Source: Caenorhabditis elegans
Taxonomy: Eukaryota > Nematoda > Chromadorea > Rhabditida > Rhabditidae
DNA: 64,000 nucleotides
Assembly: GCF_000002985.6 (NCBI RefSeq)
Contig: NC_003284.9
Location: forward strand, 3,410,001 to 3,474,000
Direction of reading: 5' to 3'
The notes below the pieces were generated by a model. That model was not told the origin of the DNA and did no database searches. It worked only from the letters and a program-made list of their open reading frames with translations. A program made the translations under genes and the position numbers. This document shows, in pieces, positions 23,101 to 35,289 of this stretch; position 1 is the stretch's first letter, and the number at the start of each line of letters is the position of its first letter.

Positions 23101-26100
23101 AGGACTAAATGTGAGTTAAATTTTGACTTAGCTATTCATGGTTTGGACTTTTTGCTCTACGTGTGCTCCACATTTTTGAAGGAACTACAACATTATCACA
23201 GACAAACGAAAGTAAATCAATTCACATTTTCTATCGTTTTCTAATAATCTTACACCTCTGCTGTTCCAATTTAAACATTTATATCACAACTGTTTTAGGT
23301 TTTATCAAAAAACAATTATGACCCGTCTTTTTCCTGGTAAAATTATTTACATGAAAGATACAAAATCTGCCAACGTAGATCAAAGAGAGTGCAAATTATA
23401 GGAGCAATACCGTGTTTTTAAAAATACCATGTCCTAATTTTAAGTGAAACCAAACTGCGAACTACTTTGTCAGTGCAATTTTATGAATTTTCAATATTAG
23501 GCAGATAATTGTCTCCAAGTAAAAACACAACATTTGTGATAAAAATCCCGCAAATACTGTGTAAATTTTTAAAAAAGTTGCCAAAATCGATGAATATTCC
23601 AAATTTTTAAGATAACCTAGCAAAAACAAGATTATAAAACCGGCAAGACAACATTTTTATAGTACAAAATAAATTAGCGAACTTTATTTGCAGAAAGTAC
23701 CATTTTTTTCATTCGATTCTAAGACTCGTGAGGTTTCCTACAATTTTTACTAGAAATCAACTATCATAACTTAGGCAACAAAATCTGGCATAATTTAATC
23801 GTCGAACTTCAATTCTTTTTACCTGAGCAAAAATTGAGGAAGCTTAGCCGACTAGGTACCAAGACAGTAAACAATTATGCAACAAGAAAAAAGAAACGAG
23901 GGTACGGCGCTGTTTAAAATTGGAGAAAATTGTTCAAATGAAATTTATTTCTTGGCCGCTCGCCAGAAAATAAAATTTTGTGAAGGGTTTGGTTAAAAAC
24001 ATGTGGTGTTAAAAACTTTTGTAAATAAATCTTGAAATTAAAACGCGAGAAAAGGTACTCTCTTTATGCATGACTGATGCTTTCATTATTCGCACAATAA
24101 AAAACAAAAAAAGAAATATCAATGAAAGTAAATTATTATTGTCTTAACTAGAAGTAGAGTGAGCCCATGCTACATCGAATATTCATTGAGCCCAATATTT
24201 GGGAAATTAGAACGAAAAAACTAAGGGGGAGACTAAAGACTAAATACAATTGAATATTTAGTCTTGTCCCAATAGGAAGAAAAACGTGTATAGGGAGAGT
24301 CGAATAGAAAACTGACAGCCGAGCACAGCAGAGCCAAATGCGGAGGAGAGGATTTGATTTAATTGAAGTGTGACACAAGTGTTTGAAGTGTGGGGACGGG
24401 GGGTTAACACAAAAAAAAATTGATGGGCGCTGTGATGTGGCCAAATTGAAACCTTTTGTCCGCATGACTTGATAGGCATCCCAAACACTTTTTTGGAATA
24501 AAATTGAAAAACGCAACATTTGTGGACTTTTAAATTTATAATTCAACACGCCACACAATGAAGTATGAATGAGCGGATTCTAAATTCAGGCAAACTTTAA
24601 AACATTAGAGAGAATCTAAGAAAGTATCATCTGAAGTTTCAGATATTTCAGATATGAATTAAAAACAATTAAAAAAAACCGGAAATTATCGAGGTGTCGG
24701 AGATATCGTTTAAACCAAAAATTACAGTTCAGGTAGATCAGACAAATTTTTGAAAATTTTATTTGAAGAAGTCTCATCACAAAATTTGTTCATTCATACT
24801 GATTGATCACTAGTCTGTGGTTAAGAACGTGCTGTCGTCACATTTTTTTGGGGAATAAACTCGCGCATTTTTTGTAGATCAAACCGTAATATGTAAATTA
24901 AAGAGCAATTTAATTTAAAATTCCAAAGTTTTCTACGTGTAATCTAAAATCTGTTAACCTGTTGAAGTCACGACTATAGAATTTTGTGATTTGCACACAA
25001 AAAAAGCTCAAAAAAACTTTTTGAAAATTTCGTTTTTAAATTAAACTGAACTTGTACCGGAGAATGTACGAATCAAGATATATTCACAATGATTATATCC
25101 TTGATAATAGCACGTTTTGACAAGGTTTTTGTCTCTTTTTTTTATTTTTTGGTCTGAAAAAAACAGATAAAGATTAATTGTTTGAATTTGGGGATAAGAT
25201 TAAACATATTGCAAAACGGAAACTAGACAGAGTCACGTGAAGAAAAATTTAATCAAGTAATAGGATTGACATTTTCACCGAATGCCGTTCAGCTTATTAC
25301 TGGAAATTGGCATATTCTAGACCTAGAATCGGAGGTTTGTAATCAGGAATTCGAATGGGTGGGGGGTTAAAAACGAGTGAAAAAAACGTAAGCTAAACGA
25401 GAAAAAAAACACACGGGGAAAATGGAGTGAAGTGTTCCGTTGTGTGAGAGGACCCTAGAAGCTAATAAGAAGTGAGTGAGAAGCAGCAAAAGTGAAAGGA
25501 AAATGAGAAGAGCGACGTTGGGAAGTGAGCAGTGGTGAGCAGGAACCGGTGAAAAAGAAATAAAAACGAAACGACGAATAAAAATTTGAAATTGCCAAAA
25601 AGAATCGACTCGGAATAGAATATAATTCGGGTTCAGCCGCATGGAAGATTAATATTTTAGTTTGTTAAGGCAACTTCGTACTAGACGGAAATTGAAATAA
25701 AAGTGAGTGTGTTGTCAAACTGAAATGTACGGCAATCAAAGAAAATTGAAAAAAAAATTCCTTAGAAATTTATTCATGAATTTGTCATTATATTTTTTAA
25801 AATTTAAATTACGCCAGTAAAAATGTTTCCGAAATATTACAGAAAATTTGAACAAAAACTCAAAAATGTTTCAATTTTTTATTGCAATTGTACTAATTCG
25901 GCAGTTCACCAAAACTTTGACTCAAAAATTTTAAAATATCTAACAATTTTTAACGTGTTTTATTATGATATGCAGTCATTTTAAACTACTAAAAACTTTT
26001 TTTTCAGGAAAAAAGTTTTTTGATATAATAATTTCACAAATTATTTAAAATCAATTCCAAAATAACATGGGAAAAATGCTCCAATATTCCCACATAAAAT

Positions 26101-29100
26101 GTTTCCGCGAAAAAAAATGTATCTTTGTCATTTGAAGAAGCCAAGGATCAATATGCGAAATTCAAACCGCAAGTCTTGATACACCAGTGAATTCTGAGAT
26201 CCGGGCCGTTATTTCACTAAAGAAAAAAAAACCCGCAAACCCCAAATGACTTTCGCACACTTTGTGACTTTGAGCCAGTATGCCTCATTCAATGAAAATA
26301 AAAAGTGGGTGGAAGGTCAAAAGATCTTGGGGTAAGTGACCACATAGTTGAGCAGTCAACAAAAATGTGCAAGAGTGAGCGAAATTTGAAAGAAAACGAC
26401 ACTTATCCTGATGATTAGGGTCAAATGCAAAAAAACTTAAAATTTAATCCTTACTGGCGCTTCTTCATCTTTTATATAAATTGAAGAAAGTGTTTAATTT
26501 GAAAATTGTTTAAATAGCTTCTATGGTGTTACATTGACCAAATATCACAGTAAAACTTTCCAAAAATTCGAGCAAAAAATTTAGTAACTGGTAATTACAA
26601 AGTTTTTGTCTATCATAGTTTTGCAACGCAATTAATCAATTTTGGATTTAAGCAGCAATAATTTTATTTTGACATAAAAAGTAAATGACTAATTTTTGAA
26701 AAGTAAATTTTTTTTAATATTCATTTTGCTAATTTTTGTTTTAGAATTTTGCACATTCAATGAAAGAAAAAAAATGACGGATCGCAAAATTGTGCAGTCG
26801 ACCAAAACTGCCAAAACCAAGCAAACTTAGCGGTGCACGAGCTTGTAAAAACCACAATAATGCGAAAAAATATTTGCTAGATTTTCAAAAGCTGAAAGAT
26901 TCAAAAACAGAAACAGAAACAAAAACAGAAAAAAGACAAACAAATGAATTTTTATTGTTTTTCAGTTGCTTTTCTTTTCAGACAGCTTTTGCTGGCCGCC
27001 TGTGCCCCCAGTTGTTTGATGATCAAAAAAATAAATGCATTTCAAATGGTAAATTCAATTATAAGAACATCGTCTGAGTGGGATGAGAGGATAACACCAA
27101 TAATATTGGGAAATGTCACAGTATTTGGAATCAAGTAAAGGTTTTAAATATAATTCGACAAAGGGAAAACGTTTGAACAATTTTATTGTGCAAGGATTTG
27201 ATACAGCTATAAAAAACTAAAATTATTACAGTTGCAGTAAATAAGTCTAAATTTATTTAACATTAATTGTGATACAATTAAGCAGCTACAAGTCGTAAAC
27301 TATTTATTTTTAATTTTTCAAAAAGACTAAAAATAATTTTTTAAAAACATTTTTGAAAAAAAACCTTCTTGATTCTTGATAAAATCAGTGAATTTAAAAA
27401 ATTTATACATTTCGCTCTATATTAAAATTTTTTACTTTTAAAAATGTTGTATATTTTAAATTTCATATTCGTCTGTTTTTCACAAATTTATATATTTTTT
27501 CAAAAAAGTTGGAATGTTTCATTTTGTGCTTTATATTGATTTAGGTACATTTTTAGAAAGGAAAAAGCAAACAGTGCCACTTTATTACTGTAAATCGAGA
27601 GAACATTTCGCTACCCTACCTTCAGATAAATACAAAGAACAATATATTCCTTAAATTTAATATTTAATTTTCTCCGTAAAAACTCTGAGCGCAAATCGGA
27701 AAAAATGTCATTCGAAAAACTGCGAGCCAAAATATGCCGAAGAAAAATTAAAATGGCATGTTCTGGGTTTTGAATTACAGAGAAAAACGATGACGTTATG
27801 AAAGGCTAGTGAGACCCATTAAGCTGGAACATGTGTTCTTGAATTCTAAAAAATAGCGGCTAAAAATAACATATTTATTTACACCCCTTTTGTTAATCTT
27901 TCTGTTCGCTTTTTTTATATAAATCTTGTTTAAATGAAACGAATCTCTTGTTTAAACAATAAATTTTTGTTGAGCACTGCGTAGTGCAAAAAAAATTGAA
28001 ATTTCAAATTTAATAATGGAGTTTTGAAGATAACAATTTTGCTAATAGTAAGTTTTACGGAACATGAAATGAACTAAAAATCGGAGAACAAATGCTTATT
28101 GGCCAAAAACTGCCTCGAAGGCTAATAGAGGGTAACATGCACAGAATGAAGTCACATCACTGGCAATGTTTTGCGCGTCCCTCGGGGCATTTAGTCTCAT
28201 CCGTTTTCGCCGTGGTCAATTCACGCAGTTTGGTACCCTCTTTCTCTTGTTTTGATAAAATATTCAAATTTGCTGCCTTCTTTAGAATTTCTCACCGCAG
28301 ATCAGCTGTCAAATGAAGAACAACAATGAAATAGGGTTAGAGGAGGAAGAAAAAACTCAAAATATGAATTTTTTGATAACTGTTCGCAGATCAAAAAGTT
28401 TCACTTTTGAAGTTTATATTATATATTGGTTAGTGAAAGTTATCATGCTATCATAAAAAAAGTATACGTGACAAGAAGAAGATCACAAATGAGTCGAAAA
28501 TGAGCTCTTTAAGTAGTCCTCGACGGACTCTTGGGTTTCCTGAATAGTGAAGTAGAACAGATCACACGAAAGCTTTGTGCTATTTTGGAGTTGAAGCTAG
28601 GAGTAGTTGGAAATCGATAAACTTTTGTTTTAAAAATGTCAGAGTTGCAAGGTAACATGAACTATAAAAGTTATGGTTCTTACTTTTGTTACTTCAAAAA
28701 TTGAAAGGAAATTTAATTTGTGTGCTATCGCATGTGAATGACGATTTTTAAAATAAAAGTTAAAAGTGGAAATCCATTTTTACAAATTTAGTTTTAAAAA
28801 AAGTCGAAAAATATTATAACTTAAGAGGGTCAGAACTCACAATTGCCCGTAGAAGAAATGATTTATGAAAAAACAGATTGGTTCTAGTTTTGGGGAAAAA
28901 CAATCAAATATTAAAAACGGCAAAGTCACATATTTTCTAATTGTGTTTTTAGTTTCAATTGATTTTTAATTCAAAAATTCAGAAAAAGCTTGATCTGATT
29001 GATTTTGCATTGTTTTTATCAGTTTTCTTTTCAACAGTTACAAAACATACAAATTTGATTTTGAAACATAAAAAACCGAAACTTAAAAAAAACCAATATT

Positions 29101-31800
29101 ATTGTATATTTTTTCCAAACTGGAAAAAAGTAGAGTCAAAAATTTTCAACTACTTAGTTATCACATTTGGAAGTTTAATTTTTCGAATTTTTATATTATT
29201 GGTATTTAAACATGTTTGCACTTCGAACAATTCTCTAATTATTTCAACAAAAAAACATTTAACAAAATAAATTGGCAAAAAGATTTGTCAAAACTTTAGC
29301 GGGAAATTTTGTAAATTTTCAGTTTTTAAGAGCCGTAGTGTAAAGGACTTCAAGACGCTACAATCTGAAGCGGGAATCTGATCTTTCAACCAGAATTAAA
29401 ATAGATCAAGTGTTTTTCAAAGTTTCCACATATTCCGATCACATGAGGAGCCGCCATCTTGTCAATATGACTAATCGGTTTCACAAGATAAAAACAATTG
29501 TTCAAGTGAGAACGAAATCTAACAAAAAATCGGCTAAAAACACCTAGATTGTGAAACGAGCACCCAAACGTGTTAGACAGCGGTTATTTGAAATTTGAAA
29601 TCTCTATCAAGTGGGTCATGAGACTTTCCAAAGAATTGGAACTAAAAATTGAAAGAACAAAGAATGGGTGGCATCCAAAAAAGACGAATGGGTTCGGGGG
29701 GCTCGTTTAGATATTTGCCTGGTTTCGTTGCTTCCCAAAATATTATCACATCATGTTTTTAGTTTTCGACACATTTTTCCTCTTTGTGGAACGAGGTACG
29801 TATCGGATTACTGGAGAGAGAAAAAAACAACAAGAAACGGGTGCAGTTGAGGAAAAAATAAACTATGAAAACATATAAAAACCATTTTTTAAATTTTTTA
29901 TAATACAAAAAGAATGTTTTCAAAAGGACAAAATGAAAAAGACTACAACCGGAAAGCGTGAAAACAAAAACACAGCAGCATGGGCAAGGAGAGTTTTTGA
30001 TGGTGTCAGTTGCTGTTTCGCAATTGATATCATCTTTGTTCATCTATCCACAATCAGTTGGGTACCTAACGCGTTGTTTCCTGCTTCCAGTGGATACCAG
30101 AAAGCAACTTAATGTAGCTGTTGAGTGGGAGACTGGTGTAATGGAAAATATAATGAGGGATATGAAACACATAATAGTAATTATTATCATTGATTCAGGA
30201 AGTATGTACGTAGTTGAGTTGGCTAGGCGAAACAAAAACAATGAAAGTGGAAAATTCGAAAAAAAATTGTCTATCAAAACACTTTTGGTTTCTTTTTTTT
30301 TTTCAAGTACGCTCTTTAATTGCTCTTTTTCCGTTTTTGTCGCTTCAAAAATAGCTAGATAAAGAATGTCCTGGGGGAGTTGGTGTGCAAAGCGAGACGG
30401 ATAATTGGGAGAAAAATAGTGTCGAAAAGCGTATTGCATATTCTTTCAAATGTTGCATGTCTGCACTATTTATCTTCTCGCACTCACTAATTGCTGGAGT
30501 CTCTTCAGGCACAAAAACGAATCGAATTGATGGGCTACTCTATTGCAGCGACAGGCGGCTTCAGGAAATGACGAACTCTGATTTGTTAGGACGTGATAAA
30601 ACGCGTGTGATTTGTGCCGGCAGCCAAAACGAAGTGTGAGAAAATACTTGGCCATCGGAACAACGTCCAATATTCATAAAAGAAACTACACTAGAAACAT
30701 TTTTCCCGCCATATTAGTTGTAAGCAATTCATTTTCATGATTAATGTATAAAAAACTAGAGTAACCAACGTCAAAGTATGTTGAATATTCGATGTAAAAA
30801 TTAGTTTCCTTCTTCAAAATTATAATTATAAACTTGAATTTTATCTGAAATATACGGTTTCATTTCGTTTATTTCTAGATATTGGTGCCCGTATTTTTTA
30901 AAGAAATGCCAATATTATGAATCAATGTACTGCAAGTGCGTAATTCGTGTAATATGCACTCAATACACGTAGACAAAAAAAAACATTTGAGACCACACAT
31001 AGCCCATTACGAACCTCAATTCATGTCGGCTCCTCTTTCAATACAAAAGTCCCTTAGTTTTGTATTTTACAGAGGTTCAAGATCTAACTGGAAATGTATG
31101 AACATGCAAAATGAAATACAATAGCCGCATACCATAAATGTAAAGTTAGTACACCTAACACAGTCTCAAAAAGTTTTAAATAAAATTTCATTCAAGCTAT
31201 AATTTTTAAAAAATTAAAGTTAGAGTAGCGCAAATCAGCAAATTGTTAAAAACCGGAACCTGTGTAACTTGAAGAAACATTGCTAAACTTTCCAAAAGGG
31301 CTGTTTTCTATTAAAATATTTTTCTTTAAATTTTAAAGTAAAATTACAGATTATTCGTTTCTAGTTTCAATTTAATTTAAATTGACAAGGATTTATATGC
31401 ATTATTAATGAGCCCTGTCTCGTATTTTGAAAACACTGTATATTTTTCGGCATTTTCACAAAAATTCATAGTTTGCACAATTTGTCGGACAGGCCTGGTC
31501 TGTCTTTTCAAATTACTTTTTTTTTCTTTTTTTTCGAAATTCAGTATTCAATTTTCCCATTGAGAATAAATCAAATTTACATTCAAACTTTTTGAAACTA
31601 TTATGAATTACCCGCAAACAAATGCTTGGTTTTCGCTCGCAAAACAGAATACCTATTTATTTCTAAACAATGATATGATGTATGTTTTCATTTCAACCGA
31701 CCGGCGTCACACAAGAAATAATCACGATTGTCCGTTGTTCTCAAAACTTTTTCTTATTGAATCGCTTTTCATCGAAAATTGAGGCGACGTTTTCAAAACA
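20131..31800. other. Long interval without a convincing gene (11.7 kb)
   Basis: Between the divergent MGC gene and the SR-rich cluster I see no multi-exon gene, tRNA (no GGTTCRANTCC box on either strand) or ribosomal sequence. Features noted: a (CA)n run at about 20967-20984; an A-rich promoter-like stretch downstream of 20640; a repeat-like motif (gtagatcaaaccgtaatatg) near 24878; GC-richer islands at about 28090-28260 and 30000-30650 that stand out from the background. Many ORFs of 60-136 codons exist but they are low-complexity or hydrophobic and have no splice support. It could hold distal regulatory elements or non-coding RNA genes that I cannot recognise. Confidence 0.4.
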
Positions 31801-31808
31801 AAGCGCAG

Positions 31809-31815
31809 TATAAAA
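31809..31815 (+). promoter_or_regulatory. TATA box of SR-rich gene 1
   Basis: TATAAAA lies 44 bases before the ATG at 31853, leaving room for a short leader (start expected near 31838). Confidence 0.75.
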
Positions 31816-31852
31816 ATATCACTGGATATCGATATGGCACATTCAACCCAGA

Positions 31853-32371
31853 ATGAAACTTCTTATTGTTCTTTTCGCCTTAGCCGTTGTGGCTGCTACC
31901 TATGATGGCAATGCGGCTCAAGACTCTAACAATGCTTATGGAGTGAACACCGCTGCTCAGAGTTCTAATAATGCTCCACAAACTTACGGATCCCGTCTTC
32001 CTCACCCAGGATACAAGTGAGCAGTAAAATCTTGTTTCTACAATATTTATCTTACTTTCAGTCGTGTTTATGACGAGTTTGATGTTCCAAGAAAACACAG
32101 AAGACGCCGCCACCGCGGAAGACGCCATCACCGAAATTCAAGATCTAACTCTCGCTCCTCCAGCTCCAGTTCTGATTCCGATTCGGATTCGGACTCCAGA
32201 AGCCGTAGTCGCAGCAGCAGCAGTGAAAGTGATGAGTTTGATCGTGGATACATTGTTCTCCGAACACCATACAGAGCCCCAGCTCAAAATTCCTATGGTG
32301 GAGCAGCTCAAGATCCACCAGCGCAAAGTGGTTATGGAGACCCAGCTCAAGATACCCAATCTGGTTATTGA
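31853..32371 (+). CDS. Small secreted SR-rich protein 1
   Basis: Two exons, 31853-32016 and 32062-32371, separated by a 45-base intron; 157 residues ending GYGDPAQDTQSGY. Order of parts: signal peptide MKLLIVLFALAVVAATYDG; a Gln/Asn/Ala-rich segment; a strongly basic block (RKHRRRRHRGRRHHR); a Ser/Arg/Asp run (SSSSDSDSDSDSRSRSRS); then a Tyr/Pro/Ala-Gln tail with repeats like YGGAAQDPPAQ. No enzyme domain. It is closest to gene 4 of the cluster (36320-36809), sharing intron position, basic block, SR run and tail. The TATA box and the secreted low-complexity make-up suggest abundant, tissue-specific output, for example cuticle or epidermal surface; this is inference. From memory the cluster corresponds to the ZK813 group of C. 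elegans. Confidence 0.88.
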
Positions 32372-33025
32372 AACTTGTATTTTTGATAAAGTGTTGGTAT
32401 ATTTCTGAATTGATTCTTATTGTATAACTTAAACCTGTCTTAATGAATGCTTGGAAGCAACTTCTTCGAAATTTTTTAGAACTGTCTCATTACAGGGCAA
32501 AAGTTTAGCCATAAAATGTTCCATACGGAAAGTATCTTCACCGATGGAGTCGATGGATGCAACATTCCTTATGAAAACTTGGTTCAGTTTTGTTGACTTT
32601 CAGAATAATGGGTTGATATTTAATACATAAACTTCTAGTTAGTTTAATTGAAAAATGGCATGTAGTACTACTGTTGTTTCAGTTTCAGTTTTGCTTCCTG
32701 CTTGATAGCTCAAACAATTAGATTTTTAGATTAATAGATTTTTTTTTAATTTTTGAATGACTACTTACAGATTTAAAGTCATGTTAAAAACTTTAAATTT
32801 GTACAAAACTCGCATTGAAGATTAAAAAATATCAAAACGTTATTAACGTTTTCTTAAAGCATACCAGGTCCAGTCGCCGGTGTAATGCGGACTAGAATAC
32901 CAAACGCCGAAAATAATAATCACTGCTCCCTTCTGTTTTATTCACGGTTCTCTTTCGCGATGATAAATATGGTTAAAATATGTTTTTAAAAAAGTTATTT
33001 AATTAAACTTATTGATTTAAAATAC
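32372..33025. other. Spacer between SR-rich gene 1 and the inverted repeat
   Basis: About 650 bp of AT-rich 3' flank. No canonical AATAAA lies close behind the stop codon; GATAAA at about 32385 is the nearest variant. No other gene seen. Confidence 0.4.
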
Positions 33026-33029
33026 GCTT

Positions 33030-33456
33030 AAAGGTGGAGTAGCGCCAGTGGGGATTTTGTCTAAATGCACTTATAATGATCCAAAACATTCGAATATCAT
33101 AATAAAACACTCCAAAAAATTTAAGATTTTCATAATTTCCGGTCAAAGTTGTGTCAAATTGCCAACATTTTGAAAAATACGAGCTTTTGAGGTAATTTAA
33201 ATAAATGCCGCATGTTTCGACCCCTACAACTTCTAAATACAAATAATTTAAACAAAATTTTAAAAAAAATGTCGAAAAAAAAATTTTTCTGGTTGACTTC
33301 CAAAACTATGAGTGGCAAAAACTGAGTAACTGCCACTTTTTGACAGTAAATAAAAAATTTTCAAAAATTTTTTGAAATGTTATATCATGATATTTGGTCA
33401 TTTTGGGACCGAAGGAGTGGTTCTTAGCAATTTCCCCACTGGCGCTACTCCACCAA
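33030..33456. mobile_element. Inverted-repeat (MITE-like) element
   Basis: Terminal repeats of about 21 bases match perfectly (ggtggagtagcgccagtggg at 33033 and its complement ending at 33454). Diverged inner arms follow. No ORF of its own. Related elements lie at 18179-18566 and 58612-58955, with a fragment near 39944. Confidence 0.85.
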
Positions 33457-33649
33457 AATTTCCAAAATTCCACCAAAATTTCAAAAATGAAGCCTCAAAA
33501 AAATTTCAAAATTTTTTTAGGTGGTCCAAGTTTTGGAAAGAATGAGCTAGCTAAATCAGATATTTTGCGAAAGTTTGTTTCTATTTTTTCACTGAAAAAA
33601 GTTTCGCTCCGCCTTGTATTCAGTTTTTTTCTTTCAAGAAAAACTTAAA

Positions 33650-33770
33650 GTGCAGAACAAAAACCTTTGTGACCAATGTTGATTCACCCTAATCACATTT
33701 TTTTTCTTTTTGAACTTGATCGCCCGCCTTCAGTTTCCTTTCTTTTTCATGAATATAGATTTTATAACAA
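33650..33770 (+). promoter_or_regulatory. Duplicated upstream block of SR-rich gene 2
   Basis: The block beginning gtgcagaacaaaaacctttg, with gaccaatgttgattcaccc, recurs almost unchanged upstream of gene 3 (34650-34760). Position relative to the start codon is the same in both, so promoter and gene were copied together. Confidence 0.8.
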
Positions 33771-33784
33771 AAACAATGAACAAG

Positions 33785-33792
33785 TATAAATA
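33785..33792 (+). promoter_or_regulatory. TATA box of SR-rich gene 2
   Basis: TATAAATA lies 41 bases before the ATG at 33826. Confidence 0.7.
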
Positions 33793-33825
33793 AAAAGCAG
33801 GTAACAGAAAGAAGTACCGTCAGAA

Positions 33826-34191
33826 ATGAAACTGCTCCTTTTCACCTTTGCCTTATTATTCTTTTTTGTGTCCGCCGATGATTACGATGATTACAAAGAT
33901 AACCGTGAAGCCTCGTGGGAGTACGAAAGCATTGATAGCATCCATGGATATGTTACCAGTAAGGCGTATCCGCGAAAAAACAGATCAGCTTCAAACTCCA
34001 ACTCCCGCTCTCATGAGCCATCTGATTTGAAACCTGCTGGCTTTGGTTTTTCTCAACATAGGTCAATCAGAAGATCAAGCGAATCACACGAAGGGAGAAG
34101 ACACAGTTCACCAAATCCACCCAATCAGCAGCTACCTGCAAATTTTCCAAAAATATCGTCAACTTCTGAAAGCCACGACAGAAGCAGATAA
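33826..34191 (+). CDS. Small secreted SR-rich protein 2
   Basis: Single exon, 121 residues. Signal peptide MKLLLFTFALLFFFVSA, then an acidic/aromatic start (DDYDDYKDNREASWEYES), then Ser/Arg/His-rich sequence with NRSASNSNSRSHE, LKPAGFG, IRRSSES and PNPPNQQ. It is a close paralogue of gene 3, which shares these motifs in the same order. Function unknown; probably secreted. An AATAAA at 34246-34251 follows the stop by 55 bases. Confidence 0.87.
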   Translation: MKLLLFTFALLFFFVSADDYDDYKDNREASWEYESIDSIHGYVTSKAYPRKNRSASNSNSRSHEPSDLKPAGFGFSQHRSIRRSSESHEGRRHSSPNPPNQQLPANFPKISSTSESHDRSR

Positions 34192-34245
34192 CACGATAAT
34201 TTTCAGTTCAATCAATTTGCTGAACTCAGATAAATGTGATTCTGA

Positions 34246-34251
34246 AATAAA
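34246..34251 (+). terminator. Polyadenylation signal of SR-rich gene 2
   Basis: AATAAA 55 bases after the stop codon. Confidence 0.7.
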
Positions 34252-34649
34252 TGACTAACTTGACTCTCTAACTTTTTCAGTATTAAATTTGAAAAAAACA
34301 AGAGATTTTATGGATTCGTAGTACTTTCATCCTGTTTAAAATCTAACACCGTATTCTCTCTGCTTGTTTATGGTATTGGTTGTGTAACTTATTTATAAAC
34401 GTATGCAGGAAAGTACCAACATGATGTATTTTTTTCTGTGAAACTCTGAACTTTGTTTATTTACATAAATCACGAGAAATAGCCAAAACGTACAGTCATA
34501 ATTTTTCCCCCAAAATCAGTAACAATGTTGGTTTTGCTACAGTATTTTCGAATTCTCCGTTCAATTTTCATAAGCTCTCTGGATTATATAATTTTATCTA
34601 AAAACGACGTTTTTTAAAAGAAAATGATTAAATCTGTCAAAAACTTATT

Positions 34650-34760
34650 GTGCAGAACAAAAACTTTTGGGACCAATGTTGAATCATCCGAATTTGTTTT
34701 TTCTAGGCTTGATTGCCTTTTTTTGTTTTCCTTTTCAAGATTATAAATTTTATTTTTTAA
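34650..34760 (+). promoter_or_regulatory. Duplicated upstream block of SR-rich gene 3
   Basis: Second copy of the block found at 33650-33770 (tgtgcagaacaaaaactttt, gggaccaatgttgaatcatc), shared through to the T-rich stretch before the TATA box. Confidence 0.8.
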
Positions 34761-34772
34761 ACAAAAACCCAG

Positions 34773-34780
34773 TATATATA
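34773..34780 (+). promoter_or_regulatory. TATA box of SR-rich gene 3
   Basis: TATATATA lies 41 bases before the ATG at 34814, the same spacing as in gene 2. Confidence 0.7.
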
Positions 34781-34813
34781 GACAACAGAGGAAAGGAAGA
34801 TGCATCGTTAGAA

Positions 34814-35197
34814 ATGAAAGTGCTCATTTTTGCCTCCGCATTACTATTCCTTTTCGTGTCGGCTAATAAAGACACCGAGCCCCTCTTTGGCACTATTGAC
34901 ACTTGGGGATATGTACAGTCACGGATGCTCCACCATCGAGAAGAAAGATCAGCTTCCAACTCTCACTCACGTTCACACGAATCATCTGAATTGAAACCTG
35001 CTGGCTTTGGACGTCCTCAACCTGGGCCAATCAGAAGATCAAGCGAATCACGCGAATCACGTGAAAGAAGAAAAAACAACACACCAAATCCACTCAATCA
35101 GCAGCCGACAGGAAACGGTTTTGTCCCGAGAAGATCGTCGCACTCAAATTCTGATAGCCGCGACAGAAGCAGAGAAAGAAGAGTCAATCAACATTAA
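34814..35197 (+). CDS. Small secreted SR-rich protein 3
   Basis: Single exon, 127 residues. The frame is open further upstream to 34667, but the start at 34814 begins the signal peptide MKVLIFASALLFLFVSA and sits 41 bases after the TATA box. The mature part has EERSASNSHSRSHESSELK, PAGFGRPQ, IRRSSESRESRERRK, PNPLNQQ and a SRDRSRERR tail. It is the tandem duplicate of gene 2. Two AATAAA signals follow, at 35249-35254 and 35261-35266. Confidence 0.87.
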   Translation: MKVLIFASALLFLFVSANKDTEPLFGTIDTWGYVQSRMLHHREERSASNSHSRSHESSELKPAGFGRPQPGPIRRSSESRESRERRKNNTPNPLNQQPTGNGFVPRRSSHSNSDSRDRSRERRVNQH

Positions 35198-35248
35198 TTT
35201 TCGTGCATTTAAGCAATTTGCTATAAACATGAATAAGATTTTGAGATG

Positions 35249-35266
35249 AATAAAAGCTTCAATAAA
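35249..35266 (+). terminator. Paired polyadenylation signals of SR-rich gene 3
   Basis: AATAAA at 35249-35254 and again at 35261-35266, 52-70 bases after the stop. Confidence 0.7.
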
Positions 35267-35289
35267 TATACCAACTGCTCTCACACTTT

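Noticed and set aside
24148-24558. 136-codon minus-strand ORF
   Set aside because: Hydrophobic, low in charged residues, no family motif, overlapping frames also open; most likely chance in AT-rich DNA.
29958-30439. Overlapping 134- and 131-codon ORFs on opposite strands
   Set aside because: Neither shows domain-like sequence or splice sites; being open on both strands is expected from base composition.
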